Origin: Verrucomicrobiota bacterium
GTDB lineage: Bacteria; Verrucomicrobiota; Verrucomicrobiia; Verrucomicrobiales; Verrucomicrobiaceae
Direction: 5' to 3'
Assembly (NCBI GenBank): GCA_017301975.1
Contig: JAFLEI010000032.1
Coordinates: 17,051-81,050 of the forward strand
DNA length: 64,000 bases
Part shown: positions 1 through 9,603 of the stretch, in pieces
Numbering within the stretch: the first letter of the stretch is position 1
How the letters are laid out: every line of letters starts with the position of its first letter
Made by a program: the position numbers and the translations under genes
The notes under the pieces: model-generated
Seen by the model: the letters and a program-made list of their open reading frames with translations, nothing else
What the model was told of the DNA's origin: nothing
Database searches by the model: none

Positions 1-31
1 GCTTGAAGCGGAAAGTGAGCGGGTAGTTCAT
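1..31 (-). CDS. Possible start of a gene cut by the window edge
   Basis: An ATG on the minus strand begins an open frame that runs off the left edge and reads MNYPLTFRFK. It lies 22 bp downstream of the Tm-1-like gene and could be the next gene of that transcript. The first residues resemble the N-termini of bacterial LURP-one-related proteins, but ten codons are too few to assign a family. Confidence 0.3.
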   Translation of the reverse strand, partial: MNYPLTFRFK

Positions 32-53
32 GAGGGCGCCAAGGTGGCGTCTT

Positions 54-1262
54 TCATATGGCTGGCAAGCTCTGAAGCAGCGCCTGCGCACACGCCGCCG
101 CAAACTCCGGCGCGTTGATTTCACAATCCATCTCCAACAGAGGGATGCCAGGGCGCAGGTGCGTGCGAATGGCGTCAAACAGCGCCGCATCGGCCTCGGC
201 ATCGTGGAACGGCTTGCCAGGGGCGCTGATGATGCTGATGGCCTGCAGTGGCAGCAGGACCGTCACGGGAGCGGTGTAAGCATTCACCTTCTCTGCGAGA
301 ATGCGGCCCAGTTCCGCGCATTCGGCGGCATTGGTGCGCATGAGCGTCACCTGCGGATTGTGAATGTAGAAGTGACGGCCTTCGAACTTCGATGGCACAC
401 TCGCACGCTCGCCGAAGTTCACCATGTCGAGGCAGCCCGGAGTCACGATGGCTGGAACGCCTGCTTTGCCCGAGGCATCGAGTCGTGAAGGCCCCGCACC
501 GAGGATGCCGCCCACGAGTTCATCCGCCCATTCCGTGGTGGTGATGTCCAGCACGCCGGCAAACATGCCGCTTTCGATGAGTGACTCCATGATTTTGCCG
601 CCTGTGCCGGTAGCGTGGAAGACAAGCACTTCATACCCGGCCTCCTCCAGCACCTGCTTCGCGCGGTTCACGCACTCGGTGGTGTTGCCAAACATCGAGG
701 CGGCGATGAGCGGTTTGTCCACACCCTCGGGCACCGTCGTTTCCACCATGCCGCAGATCGCCCCGGCGGCACGGGCCAGCAGCACGCGGGAAATGCGATT
801 GATGCCGCTGACATCGACGATGCTTGGAAACATCACGATGTCCTTCGTACCCACATAGGGGGCCACATTGCCAGCCGCCAGCGTGGACACCATCAACTTC
901 GGAAAACCCACAGGCAGCGCCCGCATGGCCGCCGTGCCGATAGCTGTACCTCCACCGCCGCCGAGGGAGATGACGCCCTGCACCTTCCCGCTGGCGACCA
1001 AGGCCGACAAAAACGCCGCCGCTGCGCCTGCCATCGCTGTGACGGCTTCACCACGATCCTGCCGCGCCATGATTCCCGCGAGATCCACCTGCCCTGCCGC
1101 AGCGACCTGCTCCCGCGTCACATCCGGCTGCACCTGCGGCACGTCGCCGCTGCCGGTATCGATGAGGAGCGTCTGATGCCCGCGTGCGCGGATGATTTCC
1201 GCCACGTAGGCGTGTTCGTGACCTTTGGTGTCGAGCGTACCGAGAAGTGCGATGGTTGCCAT
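54..1262 (-). CDS. Tm-1-like ATP-binding domain protein (UPF0261 family)
   Basis: This is a 402-residue cytoplasmic protein. It opens with a Rossmann-like strand and glycine turn (ATIALLGTLDTKGHE) and has a glycine-rich loop near residues 100-108 (SLGGGGGTAIG), both typical of the UPF0261/Tm-1-like family. Length is normal for the family. The plant founder Tm-1 blocks tobamovirus replication, while the bacterial role is not established; an ATP-dependent enzyme acting on a small carboxylate is often assumed but not shown. It is divergent from purL across about 138 bp. The start is an ATG directly followed by the hydrophobic first strand, so the full domain is present. Family call firm, function unknown. 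Confidence 0.8.
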   Translation of the reverse strand: MATIALLGTLDTKGHEHAYVAEIIRARGHQTLLIDTGSGDVPQVQPDVTREQVAAAGQVDLAGIMARQDRGEAVTAMAGAAAAFLSALVASGKVQGVISLGGGGGTAIGTAAMRALPVGFPKLMVSTLAAGNVAPYVGTKDIVMFPSIVDVSGINRISRVLLARAAGAICGMVETTVPEGVDKPLIAASMFGNTTECVNRAKQVLEEAGYEVLVFHATGTGGKIMESLIESGMFAGVLDITTTEWADELVGGILGAGPSRLDASGKAGVPAIVTPGCLDMVNFGERASVPSKFEGRHFYIHNPQVTLMRTNAAECAELGRILAEKVNAYTAPVTVLLPLQAISIISAPGKPFHDAEADAALFDAIRTHLRPGIPLLEMDCEINAPEFAAACAQALLQSLPAI

Positions 1263-1400
1263 GATGGCAGGATAAAAGCGGGGAGCCGAAGAACAGCAAC
1301 CGTTTCACACCAGCTCCTATCCGGGCTGCACCAAGGCAATTTCCTTCCCCTCCGCCATTGAACCCGGCCATTTCCTCGCCAAGTCAGGGGGTTCCCACCC

Positions 1401-3788
1401 ATGTCCCAAGCCGTTTTCCGCACCATCCCCCTCCGCGATCTCCCTGCTGACCAGCTCCTCGACCTCTCGAAGCGCATGAAGCTCTCGCTCTCACGCGCCG
1501 ACATGCTGGCCGTGCAGAAGATTTACCAGGACGAGGGCCGCGAGCCCACGGACGTCGAAATGGAAGTCATCGCCCAGACCTGGAGCGAGCACTGCAAGCA
1601 CCGCATCTTTGGCGCGAAGATCCAGCACACCCTCGACGGCAAGGAGGAAGTCGTGGATGGACTGTTCAAGACCTACATCCGCGCTGTGACGGAGGAAATC
1701 TGCAAGAACAAGCCCGACTTCGTGCTCGGTGCCTTTGAAGACAACGCGGGCTTCGTGCGCCTGGATGCCGACAAGGCCGTCTGCCTCAAGGTGGAAACGC
1801 ACAACCACCCCAGTGCCATCGAACCCTACGCCGGTGCCAATACCGGCCTCGGCGGCGTGATCCGCGACATCCTCGGAGCCGGCAAAGGCGCGAAGCCCGT
1901 CGCCTCCATCGACGTCTTCTGCTTTGGCCCGCCCAACATTGAGCAGGAAGACATCAAGGCCAAGGACGTCATCCACCCCCTCGGCGTCATGCGTGGCGTG
2001 GTGCGCGGCGTTCGCGACTACGGCAACCGCATGGGCATCCCCACCGTCAATGGCGCGATCCAGTTTGACGACACCTTCATTTACAATCCCCTCGTCTTCT
2101 GCGGCACCGCCGGCATCATCCCGATCAAGGACATTGCCAAGGAAGTGAAACCTGGCCATTTGCTCGTTGCTGCGGGTGGCCGCACCGGCAAGGACGGCCT
2201 CAAAGGCGCGACTTTCTCCTCCGCATCGCTCACCACCGACTCGCACGAAGAAGACCAGACCGCCGTGCAGATCGGCAATCCCATCGAGGAAAAGAAGGCT
2301 GCCGACTTCGTGCTCGCTGCGCGTGAGAAGGGCCTCATCCAGTTCGTCACCGACTGTGGTGCGGGTGGCTTCAGCTCTGCCGCAGGCGAAATGCTGCGTG
2401 AGACCGGCGGCGAAGTGTGGCTGGAAAATGCCCCGCTCAAGGCCCCCGACCTCGAAAGCTGGCAGGTCTTCATCAGCGAATCCCAGGAGCGCATGGTCAT
2501 CGCCATCGAGGAAAAAGACCTCGCTGCGATGCACGAGCTCGCCGCCATTTACCAGACGGAACTCTGCGTGCTGGCCAAGGCCGACGGCTCCCAGCGTCTC
2601 AAAGTTTTCCACCACGGCACCATCGTGTGCGATCTCCACGTCGCCGCGCTGCATGAGGCCCCACGCCGTGCGATGAAGGCCAAATGGCGCACCCCGCCAT
2701 CCGTCAAGCCAGTCGTCCCCGTGCGTCCGGAGTCCTGGACCGCCACGCTCAAGACTCTGCTAGCCGATTTCTCCATCGTCTCCCGCGAACCCATCATCCG
2801 CGAATACGACCACGAAGTGCAGGGCAACACCGTCCTCAAGCCCCTCGCCGGAGCTTCGGGCGACGCCCCGCAGGACGGCAGCGTCATCCGCGTGGATGGC
2901 AGCCAGCAGCTCGTCGCCCTTGCCTGCGCTTTGCTCCCAGAGTGGGGCAAGACCGACCCGCATCTCATGGGCCGCGCCGTCGTCGATGAGTGCGTGCGCC
3001 AGCTCGTCGCCATGGGTGCCAACCCTGACCGTATCGCCATCCTCGACAATTTCTGCATGGGCAACCCCGACAACGAGCGCGAGCTCGGTGCCCTCGTGGA
3101 ATGCACCAAAGGCATGGCCAAGACCGCCATCGCCTACGCTGCGCCCTTCGTTTCCGGCAAGGACAGCTTCTACAACTACTTCGTCACGGATGAAGGCCCC
3201 GTCTCCATCCCCGTCACCCTGCTGCTGAGCGGCTTCGGCGTCGTGGAAGATGCGAAGCACGTTGTGGGTGCCTCCCTGCGCCGCATCGGCAGCAAGATCG
3301 CCATCCTTGGCAAGGCCAGCGCCGGACTGCGCGGCAGCATCGTCGCCAAGTACACCAAAGGCATCGGCATGGACGCCGGCCCTGATTTCTGCGAAGTGGA
3401 AAGCCTCGCCGCGTATCGCCGCTACTTTGAGCTCGTGAAGCAGGGCGCCGTGCTGAGCGCCCATGACATCGGCGAGGGCGGCCTCGCAGTCGCACTCGCT
3501 GAGATGGGTTTCAGTGGCAAGGCAGGCCTGCGCGTCGCCACGGACAAGATGCCCGCTCACGCTGGCCTCACCACCGCCGAGCTTCTTTTTGGCGAGACTC
3601 CCGGCCGCCTCCTCGTTGAGATCGCCCCTGAACACGTCGCCGCCGCCGAAGCCGCCGGCCTCGTCATCATTGGTGATTCCACGCGTGATCCTTACCTCTA
3701 CATCTCCCACAATGGCACGACCTTGATCGATTCCCCGATTGATCAGCTCAAGCCGCTGTGGAGGGACGGGCTGGTGAAGTATTATTGA
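1401..3788 (+). CDS. purL: Phosphoribosylformylglycinamidine synthase subunit PurL
   Basis: PurL carries out the fourth step of de novo purine synthesis, converting FGAR to FGAM with ATP and ammonia supplied by PurQ. The 795 residues match the small multi-subunit form: the signature TWSEHCKHR lies near residues 60-68 and the ATP/Mg site KVETHNHPSAIEPYAGANTG near 130-150. Two AIRS-like halves follow, the second with a DIGEGGLAVALAEM segment near 690. There is no glutaminase domain at the C-terminus, so separate PurQ and PurS are expected elsewhere; neither is in the window. The gene has its own divergent promoter region and is followed after 17 bp by a secreted protein gene. Confidence 0.95.
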   Translation: MSQAVFRTIPLRDLPADQLLDLSKRMKLSLSRADMLAVQKIYQDEGREPTDVEMEVIAQTWSEHCKHRIFGAKIQHTLDGKEEVVDGLFKTYIRAVTEEICKNKPDFVLGAFEDNAGFVRLDADKAVCLKVETHNHPSAIEPYAGANTGLGGVIRDILGAGKGAKPVASIDVFCFGPPNIEQEDIKAKDVIHPLGVMRGVVRGVRDYGNRMGIPTVNGAIQFDDTFIYNPLVFCGTAGIIPIKDIAKEVKPGHLLVAAGGRTGKDGLKGATFSSASLTTDSHEEDQTAVQIGNPIEEKKAADFVLAAREKGLIQFVTDCGAGGFSSAAGEMLRETGGEVWLENAPLKAPDLESWQVFISESQERMVIAIEEKDLAAMHELAAIYQTELCVLAKADGSQRLKVFHHGTIVCDLHVAALHEAPRRAMKAKWRTPPSVKPVVPVRPESWTATLKTLLADFSIVSREPIIREYDHEVQGNTVLKPLAGASGDAPQDGSVIRVDGSQQLVALACALLPEWGKTDPHLMGRAVVDECVRQLVAMGANPDRIAILDNFCMGNPDNERELGALVECTKGMAKTAIAYAAPFVSGKDSFYNYFVTDEGPVSIPVTLLLSGFGVVEDAKHVVGASLRRIGSKIAILGKASAGLRGSIVAKYTKGIGMDAGPDFCEVESLAAYRRYFELVKQGAVLSAHDIGEGGLAVALAEMGFSGKAGLRVATDKMPAHAGLTTAELLFGETPGRLLVEIAPEHVAAAEAAGLVIIGDSTRDPYLYISHNGTTLIDSPIDQLKPLWRDGLVKYY

Positions 3789-3805
3789 TCCATCCCAGAC
3801 TGCTC

Positions 3806-4390
3806 ATGGCCTCATTCCTTCGGACTGGCATTCTCGTCCTGCTGGCCGCAGCCTCGCTGCAGGCTGCTGACGTGGCCATGAAGACGGTGAGTATCGACGA
3901 ATTTTTTGCCGGGCAGTTGCAGCCTCTGCCTCTCAAGCTCGACGTCCCAAAGGACTATGTCCAGGCCGAGGGTCTGGAGGTGGAGGATAGCTATACCTAC
4001 TGGATGCTGCCCAAGGCGATCAAGCCGACCGCAGACACCGGCGATCTTCCCCAGACAGGCTACTTCTGGGGCAAGATCTCGCTGGATGTCGGTTACCTCG
4101 CCGAGACAAAAAAATTCTCTCACGAAGACGGACTCAAAGCAGAACTGGCAGCAGCAGGACTTGAGCTGGTATCTCAAAAGAAGCGCGATGTCGGCGGCTT
4201 TGCGGTGATTTCCTACATCGTGAACCACAAGCGGGAGGACGGTTCCCGACGCCTGATTTACTCGGCCTACATCGCCACCAACATCGAGACCAACTGCATT
4301 TACCTTTCATACAGCCCTCCCTCGGACTTTTCCAAGGAACAAGCCGCCAAAGTCTGGGCCACGATCATTGATTCGATCTCGAAGAAGTAG
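3806..4390 (+). CDS. Secreted protein of unknown function
   Basis: This is a 194-residue protein with a clear signal peptide (MASFLRTGILVLLAAASLQA) and a probable cut after the AXA-like end of the hydrophobic stretch. An in-frame GTG at 3758 would add 16 residues overlapping purL, but the ATG at 3806 places the signal peptide at the N-terminus and is preferred. The mature part is a mixed alpha/beta domain without cysteines in CxxC pairs or an obvious catalytic motif. Its end (PPSDFSKEQAAKVWATIIDS) resembles small periplasmic stress or lipid-handling proteins only vaguely. It lies 17 bp after purL and may be read through from it. Function unknown. Confidence 0.7.
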   Translation: MASFLRTGILVLLAAASLQAADVAMKTVSIDEFFAGQLQPLPLKLDVPKDYVQAEGLEVEDSYTYWMLPKAIKPTADTGDLPQTGYFWGKISLDVGYLAETKKFSHEDGLKAELAAAGLELVSQKKRDVGGFAVISYIVNHKREDGSRRLIYSAYIATNIETNCIYLSYSPPSDFSKEQAAKVWATIIDSISKK

Positions 4391-4524
4391 GCTGCTTGGT
4401 GGGTGCGAAGCATGTCTTTTTTTGTTGGGCAAAATCTTGGAATTCACAGCCATCGAAAATCCAGCTTCGAACAGCGGTAAAAGTACTCATTGTCTTTTTC
4501 TGCCAGTGAGATTGCCTCAACCCC

Positions 4525-5691
4525 ATGTCATCGCCGCTTGTCCTCCTGAAAGCCTTCGCGCTTCTGCTGGCGCTGTTCTTGGGACCGTTGAGCATGTTCG
4601 GCCTCTGCTGCATGGTCACCTGGCAGGGTCTGCTCCTCAGTGCGGCCATTGGCGCACTCGGCATCGGGCCGCTGCTCTACTGGATCGGTGATGAGCGCGG
4701 CTCCGTGCTGCAAATGCGTCTGGCGCAAATCCTGCTCGCCGTAGCCGGTGCAGGCATCGCGCTGGTTCTCTGGCAGATTCCCGATGCACACACGCCTGAG
4801 ACAGCGCGCATTCATTCGCGTTACTCCGACGGGGGCTGGCACTACGAGCGCTTTGCCACGGGGTCCGTGCTGCCGGAGATTGACCAGATCCATCTCGGCT
4901 ACGCCGTCGCTTCGGCCCTGGATCCCCTCTTCACTCAGAAGCAGCGCCGGGAACTCTCCGCCATGACTGACGCCATCTACACCGAGGCCCGTACAGATCC
5001 AGACTTCACCGCCGCAGGCTCTGCGCTGCCCATGATCTATCGCGAGCTCTGCTTCGGGGAGTTTCGGGACGGCCACTATTTTCATTACATTCCGGCGAGC
5101 GTGGATCGCAGCAAGCCAGCGCCGACGCTGGTGTTTCTGCATGGCAGCGGCGGCAATTTCAAAGCCTATGTCTGGCTGCTTTCCAAGGTGGCCGATGAAC
5201 TCGGCATCACCCTCATCGCCCCCACCTTCGGCCTGGGAAACTGGGAGAAAAAAGGCGGCTACGAGGTCATCACGCGAGCGATTGCGGATGCGGGAAAGCA
5301 TGCGGCGATTGATCCCGACCAGATTCACCTCATGGGCCTGTCGAATGGCGGGATAGGACTGTGCCTGGCTGAATCAACCGATGGCCCAAAATTCCGCTCT
5401 TTGATCTTTCTTTCGGCGGTGTGGCACAGCCACATCCGGCCAGGCGAGTTCGCCGCGCGTTTGCAGCCTCGACGCGTCCTGATCCTCTCGGGCGGCAGCG
5501 ATGACCGGGTGCCTTGGGAGTATGTCTCAGGTTATGCGGAAAAAATGAAGGCGTGCGGGCTGGACGTGACCTCACGCCGTTTTGAAGGTGAAGATCATTT
5601 CCTGTTTTTCCGCCAGCGCGGGGAGGTGTTGAAGTCCGTTGCCGGGTGGATTGTCTCCGACCCGGTGAAAGGAATTCCAACACCTCACTGA
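4525..5691 (+). CDS. Membrane-anchored alpha/beta hydrolase
   Basis: The first ~85 residues hold two or three hydrophobic segments, so the protein is held in the inner membrane. The rest is an alpha/beta hydrolase. Visible are the oxyanion-hole strand VFLHGSGGNF near residue 205, the nucleophile elbow GLSNGG near 270 (Ser in GxSxG), an acid in SGGSDDRVP near 325 and a histidine in GEDHFLFF near 357. This suggests an esterase or peptidase of the dienelactone-hydrolase/LpqC type; the substrate cannot be read from sequence. It converges on the TPR membrane protein gene with only 10 bp between stops. Total length is 388 residues. Confidence 0.75.
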   Translation: MSSPLVLLKAFALLLALFLGPLSMFGLCCMVTWQGLLLSAAIGALGIGPLLYWIGDERGSVLQMRLAQILLAVAGAGIALVLWQIPDAHTPETARIHSRYSDGGWHYERFATGSVLPEIDQIHLGYAVASALDPLFTQKQRRELSAMTDAIYTEARTDPDFTAAGSALPMIYRELCFGEFRDGHYFHYIPASVDRSKPAPTLVFLHGSGGNFKAYVWLLSKVADELGITLIAPTFGLGNWEKKGGYEVITRAIADAGKHAAIDPDQIHLMGLSNGGIGLCLAESTDGPKFRSLIFLSAVWHSHIRPGEFAARLQPRRVLILSGGSDDRVPWEYVSGYAEKMKACGLDVTSRRFEGEDHFLFFRQRGEVLKSVAGWIVSDPVKGIPTPH

Positions 5692-5701
5692 AGTCCCGCT
5701 G

Positions 5702-7753
5702 TTAGCGACGCCTGCGTTTCTCCGCCATGGCGACCTGAGCCGCCTGCATGAGCTGCTGAAGCTGCTGATCCTCCGGCTGGACGCGGGCGGCGGCCTCATA
5801 ATGGTCCAGGGCCCGATGGGGCAGACCGGTCTGAAAATAGACCAGCCCTAGGGCCTTGTGGGTCTGCGGATCATTGGGCATGGCCCGCAAGATGTCGCGG
5901 AAAACGGACACGGCTTCATCATACCTGCCCACCCCGGCGAGGCTGAGGCCGAGGGTGAAAGCCACCGGCGGCTTGGTGGTGGCGTTTTTGTCAATGTTGA
6001 TGAGCTGCATTGTGGTATCGAGCGCCTCCTTGGGGCGGTTGAGCCTGAGCAGCGAATTGGAGAGATTGAGCAGGCCGTTTTGAAAACGGGGCTCGACTTT
6101 GAGCGCCTCACGGAAGCAGTGCACCGCCTTTTCGTTTTTGCCGGCATCGGAGTAGGCCGCGCCGAGATTTCCCCAGGTGCGGTATTTGCCGGGGCTTTTG
6201 GCCACGGTGTCCTCCCAGAGGCTTTCACGGGTGCGCCAGACGTTGTTGCGGATGCAGGTTTTCCAGGAAAGGGCGCCCACACAGAGGAGGGTGAACACGG
6301 GGATGCCCACCCGCAGCATCCTGGCGCGGGCGCCGCTGCTGCTGCAGCGCAGCCAGTCCAGCAGGCAGGCCACCAGAATGAAAATGCCAATGGATGGCAG
6401 GTAGGAGCGATGCTCCGCCACGAGGTCTGGCAGCGGGGTCAGCGCGGATGACACGGAAATGGTGATGAAGAACCAGCCCAGGCAGGCAAAGCTCAGAACA
6501 AAGCGCGGATCTCCGCGGAAGCGGCGGAACAGGCCCCAAGCTGTCAGCACCATTCCGCTGAGCACCGCGAGCGCCAGCAGGACCGGCCCCTGAAAGAGCG
6601 AGCCGTAGATCGGCCATTCGGGATCGAGATTCATGCCCATGGGCCAGAACATCTGACGCAGGTAGTGGGTGATCACGGTGAGCTCGGTCACGAAGTAGTC
6701 CCAGTGATTCAGAGGCGCATCCCGCGAGTTCACGATGTTCATGGCGGCATTGAAGTCAAAACCGCCATGCTGCGCTGCCGCCGTCATGAACACCAGCACG
6801 GGAATGACCGGCATGCACAGCAGCAGCGGGAGCGCCCTGAAGGCCGCAGTCCGCAGCCGCGAGCCGAGCACCAGCCAGTCCAGCAGCAAAGCCAGCAGCG
6901 GGACCATAAAGGCGTCTTCCTTGGTCTGCATGGCCAGCAGCACCAGCACCACGGCTCCTGCGCGCAGCAGCCACCTCCCCCACCGTGACTGCACGGACGA
7001 TGATGCGAAGTAGAGGCACAAACTCAGGAGTGCCAGCATCACGACCAGCGAGGTGAAACGCTGAATGATGTAGGTCACCGATTCCGTGGCGAGCGGATGG
7101 GCGGCAAACAGCAGAGCCGCTGACGCAGAAATAAACAGCACGGAGCTGGACCGCAGGTTTGCTGCCAGTTTCGACCGCCGCAGCAGCATCGTCACCAGCG
7201 CATAGATCAAGATCGAATTTACGGCGTGAATCGCGACATTGACCAGACGGTACCAGTGGGGGGCGAATTCACCCCACTGGTAATTCATGCGAAAGGTGGC
7301 ATAAGCGATCGGACGAAGGATGGCATTGACCGCATAATCGGGATCCGAACCAATTCGTTCCGGCCGGGTTGCGAATTCCTTGAAGTCCTTCAGGTAGTCA
7401 AGATAGCTGCCTTCACGGAAGAACGGGTTGTCCTTCAGGTAAGTATGGTCGTCAAACGCCATGGGGAAGTCAGCGGTCCAGACGTAAAGGCTGGCACAAA
7501 GACCCGCCAGCATCGTCGTGAGCACCATGTGAACCCAAAACCTAGACAGCCTTGAAGGCTTAACGGGAATTTGCTCCTGGGGTGCTAGAACTTCCAGAGC
7601 TGTGGCGTTACTTGTACGCGGGCTCAGGACTGACTTCGTTTCGGCTTTACCGTTGGTATGTTTGTTGCGTGTGCGTTTGGACATGGCTTCGGCAAGGTAA
7701 AATTTTGATTCGCAGTATTTTGCCTCGAAACTAGGCTGCCATTCAAAAGACAT
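5702..7753 (-). CDS. TMTC-like GT-C membrane protein with C-terminal TPRs
   Basis: This 683-residue protein has about ten hydrophobic segments followed by tetratricopeptide repeats from roughly residue 540 to 670. An acidic first loop (FDDHTYLKDNPF near residue 100) and the segment LLFAAHPLATESVTYI near 215 match the GT-C glycosyltransferase part of TMTC proteins, which in animals transfer mannose to serine or threonine. A bacterial homologue could glycosylate exported proteins or lipids, but activity is inferred. The next ATG at 7684 (MSKRTRNK...) could be the true start, since the first 23 residues are not obviously conserved in kind. It sits downstream of a sugar-biosynthesis and two-component block on the same strand but has a TATAAT of its own. 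Confidence 0.75.
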   Translation of the reverse strand: MSFEWQPSFEAKYCESKFYLAEAMSKRTRNKHTNGKAETKSVLSPRTSNATALEVLAPQEQIPVKPSRLSRFWVHMVLTTMLAGLCASLYVWTADFPMAFDDHTYLKDNPFFREGSYLDYLKDFKEFATRPERIGSDPDYAVNAILRPIAYATFRMNYQWGEFAPHWYRLVNVAIHAVNSILIYALVTMLLRRSKLAANLRSSSVLFISASAALLFAAHPLATESVTYIIQRFTSLVVMLALLSLCLYFASSSVQSRWGRWLLRAGAVVLVLLAMQTKEDAFMVPLLALLLDWLVLGSRLRTAAFRALPLLLCMPVIPVLVFMTAAAQHGGFDFNAAMNIVNSRDAPLNHWDYFVTELTVITHYLRQMFWPMGMNLDPEWPIYGSLFQGPVLLALAVLSGMVLTAWGLFRRFRGDPRFVLSFACLGWFFITISVSSALTPLPDLVAEHRSYLPSIGIFILVACLLDWLRCSSSGARARMLRVGIPVFTLLCVGALSWKTCIRNNVWRTRESLWEDTVAKSPGKYRTWGNLGAAYSDAGKNEKAVHCFREALKVEPRFQNGLLNLSNSLLRLNRPKEALDTTMQLINIDKNATTKPPVAFTLGLSLAGVGRYDEAVSVFRDILRAMPNDPQTHKALGLVYFQTGLPHRALDHYEAAARVQPEDQQLQQLMQAAQVAMAEKRRRR

Positions 7754-7795
7754 GCCCTGTCACGCCCGACGCCACCCCGTCTAAAGATAAATCGT

Positions 7796-7801
7796 ATTAT
7801 A
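7796..7801 (-). promoter_or_regulatory. Possible -10 element for the TMTC-like gene
   Basis: Read on the minus strand this is a perfect TATAAT about 43 nt before the longest start of the TPR membrane protein and just after the stop of the response regulator. No convincing -35 hexamer lies 16-18 bp upstream, so the call rests on the -10 alone. Confidence 0.3.
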
Positions 7802-7802
7802 A

Positions 7803-8486
7803 CTAAGCCCCGTGGTCGCGCACCCACTGTCCGGCCCGGAGGTAGAGCTCGGCAGCACTGCGCAGCTGGAGTTTTTCTTTGATGCGGGCGCGATAAGTTT
7901 CGACCGTAGATTCTCCTAGATTGAGGGTTTGGGCGATTTCGCGGGTGCTTTTGCCCCGGCCCAGCATCTGGAAAACCTCCAGCTCCCGGTCAGCGAGGGT
8001 CTCCATTCCGGCCAGCTCAGAGTTGCTGCGTTTCTGCGTCATGCGCTCGAGCAGCTTGGCCGTCATCTGCCGGCTGGCATAAACGTCCCCTTTCATCACG
8101 CAGCGGATGGCCTCGATCACTTCGGTGGAGGCTTCGTTCTTGGTGATGTAGCCCTTGGCTCCGGCACGCAGGGCGCGCTCGGCATAGGGCTCTTCGTCAT
8201 GCATGGAGAGCACGAGCACATTGATGTCCAGTCCCTGGGCCTTGATGTCTTTGAGCAGTTCGAGACCGCTGGAGCCATGGAGGGTGATGTCCACGATGGC
8301 GATATCCGGCTTGGTTTCCAGGATGAGCTGCATGGCGTCACGGATGTTGTCCGCCTCTCCGCAGATGGACATGCCCAGATCACGGTTAATGAGCTGGCCC
8401 AGATGTTCACGAAACATGGGATGATCCTCGACGAGCAGGACCTTGTAACCGTTTGGTGCTTTTGATTCAGTTTTCTTCATTTTCAT
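7803..8486 (-). CDS. NarL/FixJ-type response regulator
   Basis: This 227-residue regulator has a receiver domain with the acidic pair E20-D21, the phospho-acceptor D66 (AIVDITLHG), and the conserved lysine in AGAKGYITK (K116). A LuxR-type helix-turn-helix follows at about residues 160-220 (LADRELEVFQMLGRGKSTRE then LNLGESTVETYRARIKEKL). It would bind DNA as a dimer after phosphorylation by the upstream kinase, whose 3' end it overlaps by about 20 bp. The third codon is also an ATG (8480). The kinase is translationally linked to a sugar ketoisomerase gene, so surface polysaccharide synthesis is a candidate input or target, but no operator can be named. Confidence 0.9.
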   Translation of the reverse strand: MKMKKTESKAPNGYKVLLVEDHPMFREHLGQLINRDLGMSICGEADNIRDAMQLILETKPDIAIVDITLHGSSGLELLKDIKAQGLDINVLVLSMHDEEPYAERALRAGAKGYITKNEASTEVIEAIRCVMKGDVYASRQMTAKLLERMTQKRSNSELAGMETLADRELEVFQMLGRGKSTREIAQTLNLGESTVETYRARIKEKLQLRSAAELYLRAGQWVRDHGA

Positions 8487-9603
8487 TGAGGTGTTTGAGT
8501 TTTTTGAGATCCATCAACTGCACACGGCAGTTCACTAAAGTCCCGCCCTGGGGCCGCTGCTCGATGGCGAGCCGGGCCTGCAGCGCCTGCGCACGGTAGT
8601 GCATGGTGCGCAGCCCCATGCCATCGCCGCGCGTGCTGCGCGAGGCGGGGGGCATGCCACTGCCATTGTCCTCCACGCGGAGCTCCAGCAAATCGTTCTC
8701 GAGCTTCATCGCGACGTTGATCTCCGTGGCGCCGCTGTGCTTCACCGCATTGGCCACGGCCTCCTGGGCGATGCGGTAGAGATGCATTGAGACATCGGGG
8801 GCGTCCAGCGGCACATCCACGCAGTCATTGACCACAATGGGAATGCCGGTGAGGCGGCTCATCATTTTCCCGAGATCCGCAAGCGCCGCCGCGAGGCCGC
8901 TGCGGTCCACATGCACGGGAAAGATGCCACGCGCGAGATTGCGCGCCTCCATGACCACCTGCTGCAGAGAGCCCTCGATCAAGCTGGCGTCATGCGCGGC
9001 CTGGATGCCCTGCGCCTGCAGGTCCTCCGCCAGCACGCGGGCGGCACAGCCGATGGCGGCGAGCTGCTGGCAGATGCCATCATGCAGATCCTGGCCGATG
9101 CGCTGCTGCTCATGCTCGCTGACGCTGACGATGTCTTTTTCCAACTGCCGGCGTTCTTCCAGCATCTGGATGCGCGCGGCGTCCGCCTCCTGCTTGTTGC
9201 GCAAGGCGGTCACGGCAAAGACGACCACGCAGAGGTAAACCAGCCGGTTGAGCAAGGCCCAGGCGTAGCCCAGCTGAGTCTCATACGGCGTCGTGCTCAG
9301 GTTCGCCAGCCACCACACCACCCCCGACAGCAGCGCGATGAAAAGCCCTGCCCTGTTTCCCGCCCACCAGACCGCCAGAAAAATCGGAATGCCGTAGAAG
9401 GCAAACCACGTCACTTCAAAGCCGGTGATGTTGTCCAACCAGCCGATGCCGAGTGTGAAGAGCATCATCACGACGATCGTGACCCACACGGACTGGCTGC
9501 GCATCGTGCTGGAGGCGCTGCCCCACAGGCGGACCATCTTTGTCTCCGTCACCGGCTCGTACTCGGCTGTCATCGTGGTGGCGTTCATGGCTTCGTTTTC
9601 CAT
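8467..9603 (-). CDS. NarX/DegS-type sensor histidine kinase
   Basis: The protein has 378 residues. Four or so membrane segments span about 38-135. A short coiled coil follows, then a HisKA_3 dimerisation helix with the phospho-acceptor H174 (GQDLHDGICQQL). An HATPase_c domain follows with an N-box (AQEAVANAVKHSG) and G-box (VEDNGSGMPP). The sensor is an integral membrane domain with almost no periplasmic loop, so it may sense a membrane or lipid-linked signal. The reading frame overlaps the end of the ketoisomerase gene: from the first ATG by 19 bp, or from the sixth codon (9588) by the common 4-bp ATGA. The latter start is equally plausible. It forms a pair with the NarL-type regulator downstream. 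Confidence 0.9.
   Translation of the reverse strand: MENEAMNATTMTAEYEPVTETKMVRLWGSASSTMRSQSVWVTIVVMMLFTLGIGWLDNITGFEVTWFAFYGIPIFLAVWWAGNRAGLFIALLSGVVWWLANLSTTPYETQLGYAWALLNRLVYLCVVVFAVTALRNKQEADAARIQMLEERRQLEKDIVSVSEHEQQRIGQDLHDGICQQLAAIGCAARVLAEDLQAQGIQAAHDASLIEGSLQQVVMEARNLARGIFPVHVDRSGLAAALADLGKMMSRLTGIPIVVNDCVDVPLDAPDVSMHLYRIAQEAVANAVKHSGATEINVAMKLENDLLELRVEDNGSGMPPASRSTRGDGMGLRTMHYRAQALQARLAIEQRPQGGTLVNCRVQLMDLKKLKHLNENEEN

Noticed and set aside
1491..2654. Antisense frame over purL
   Set aside because: Composition is typical of reverse-complement shadows (Asp/Gly/Val/His-rich) and the sense gene is certain.
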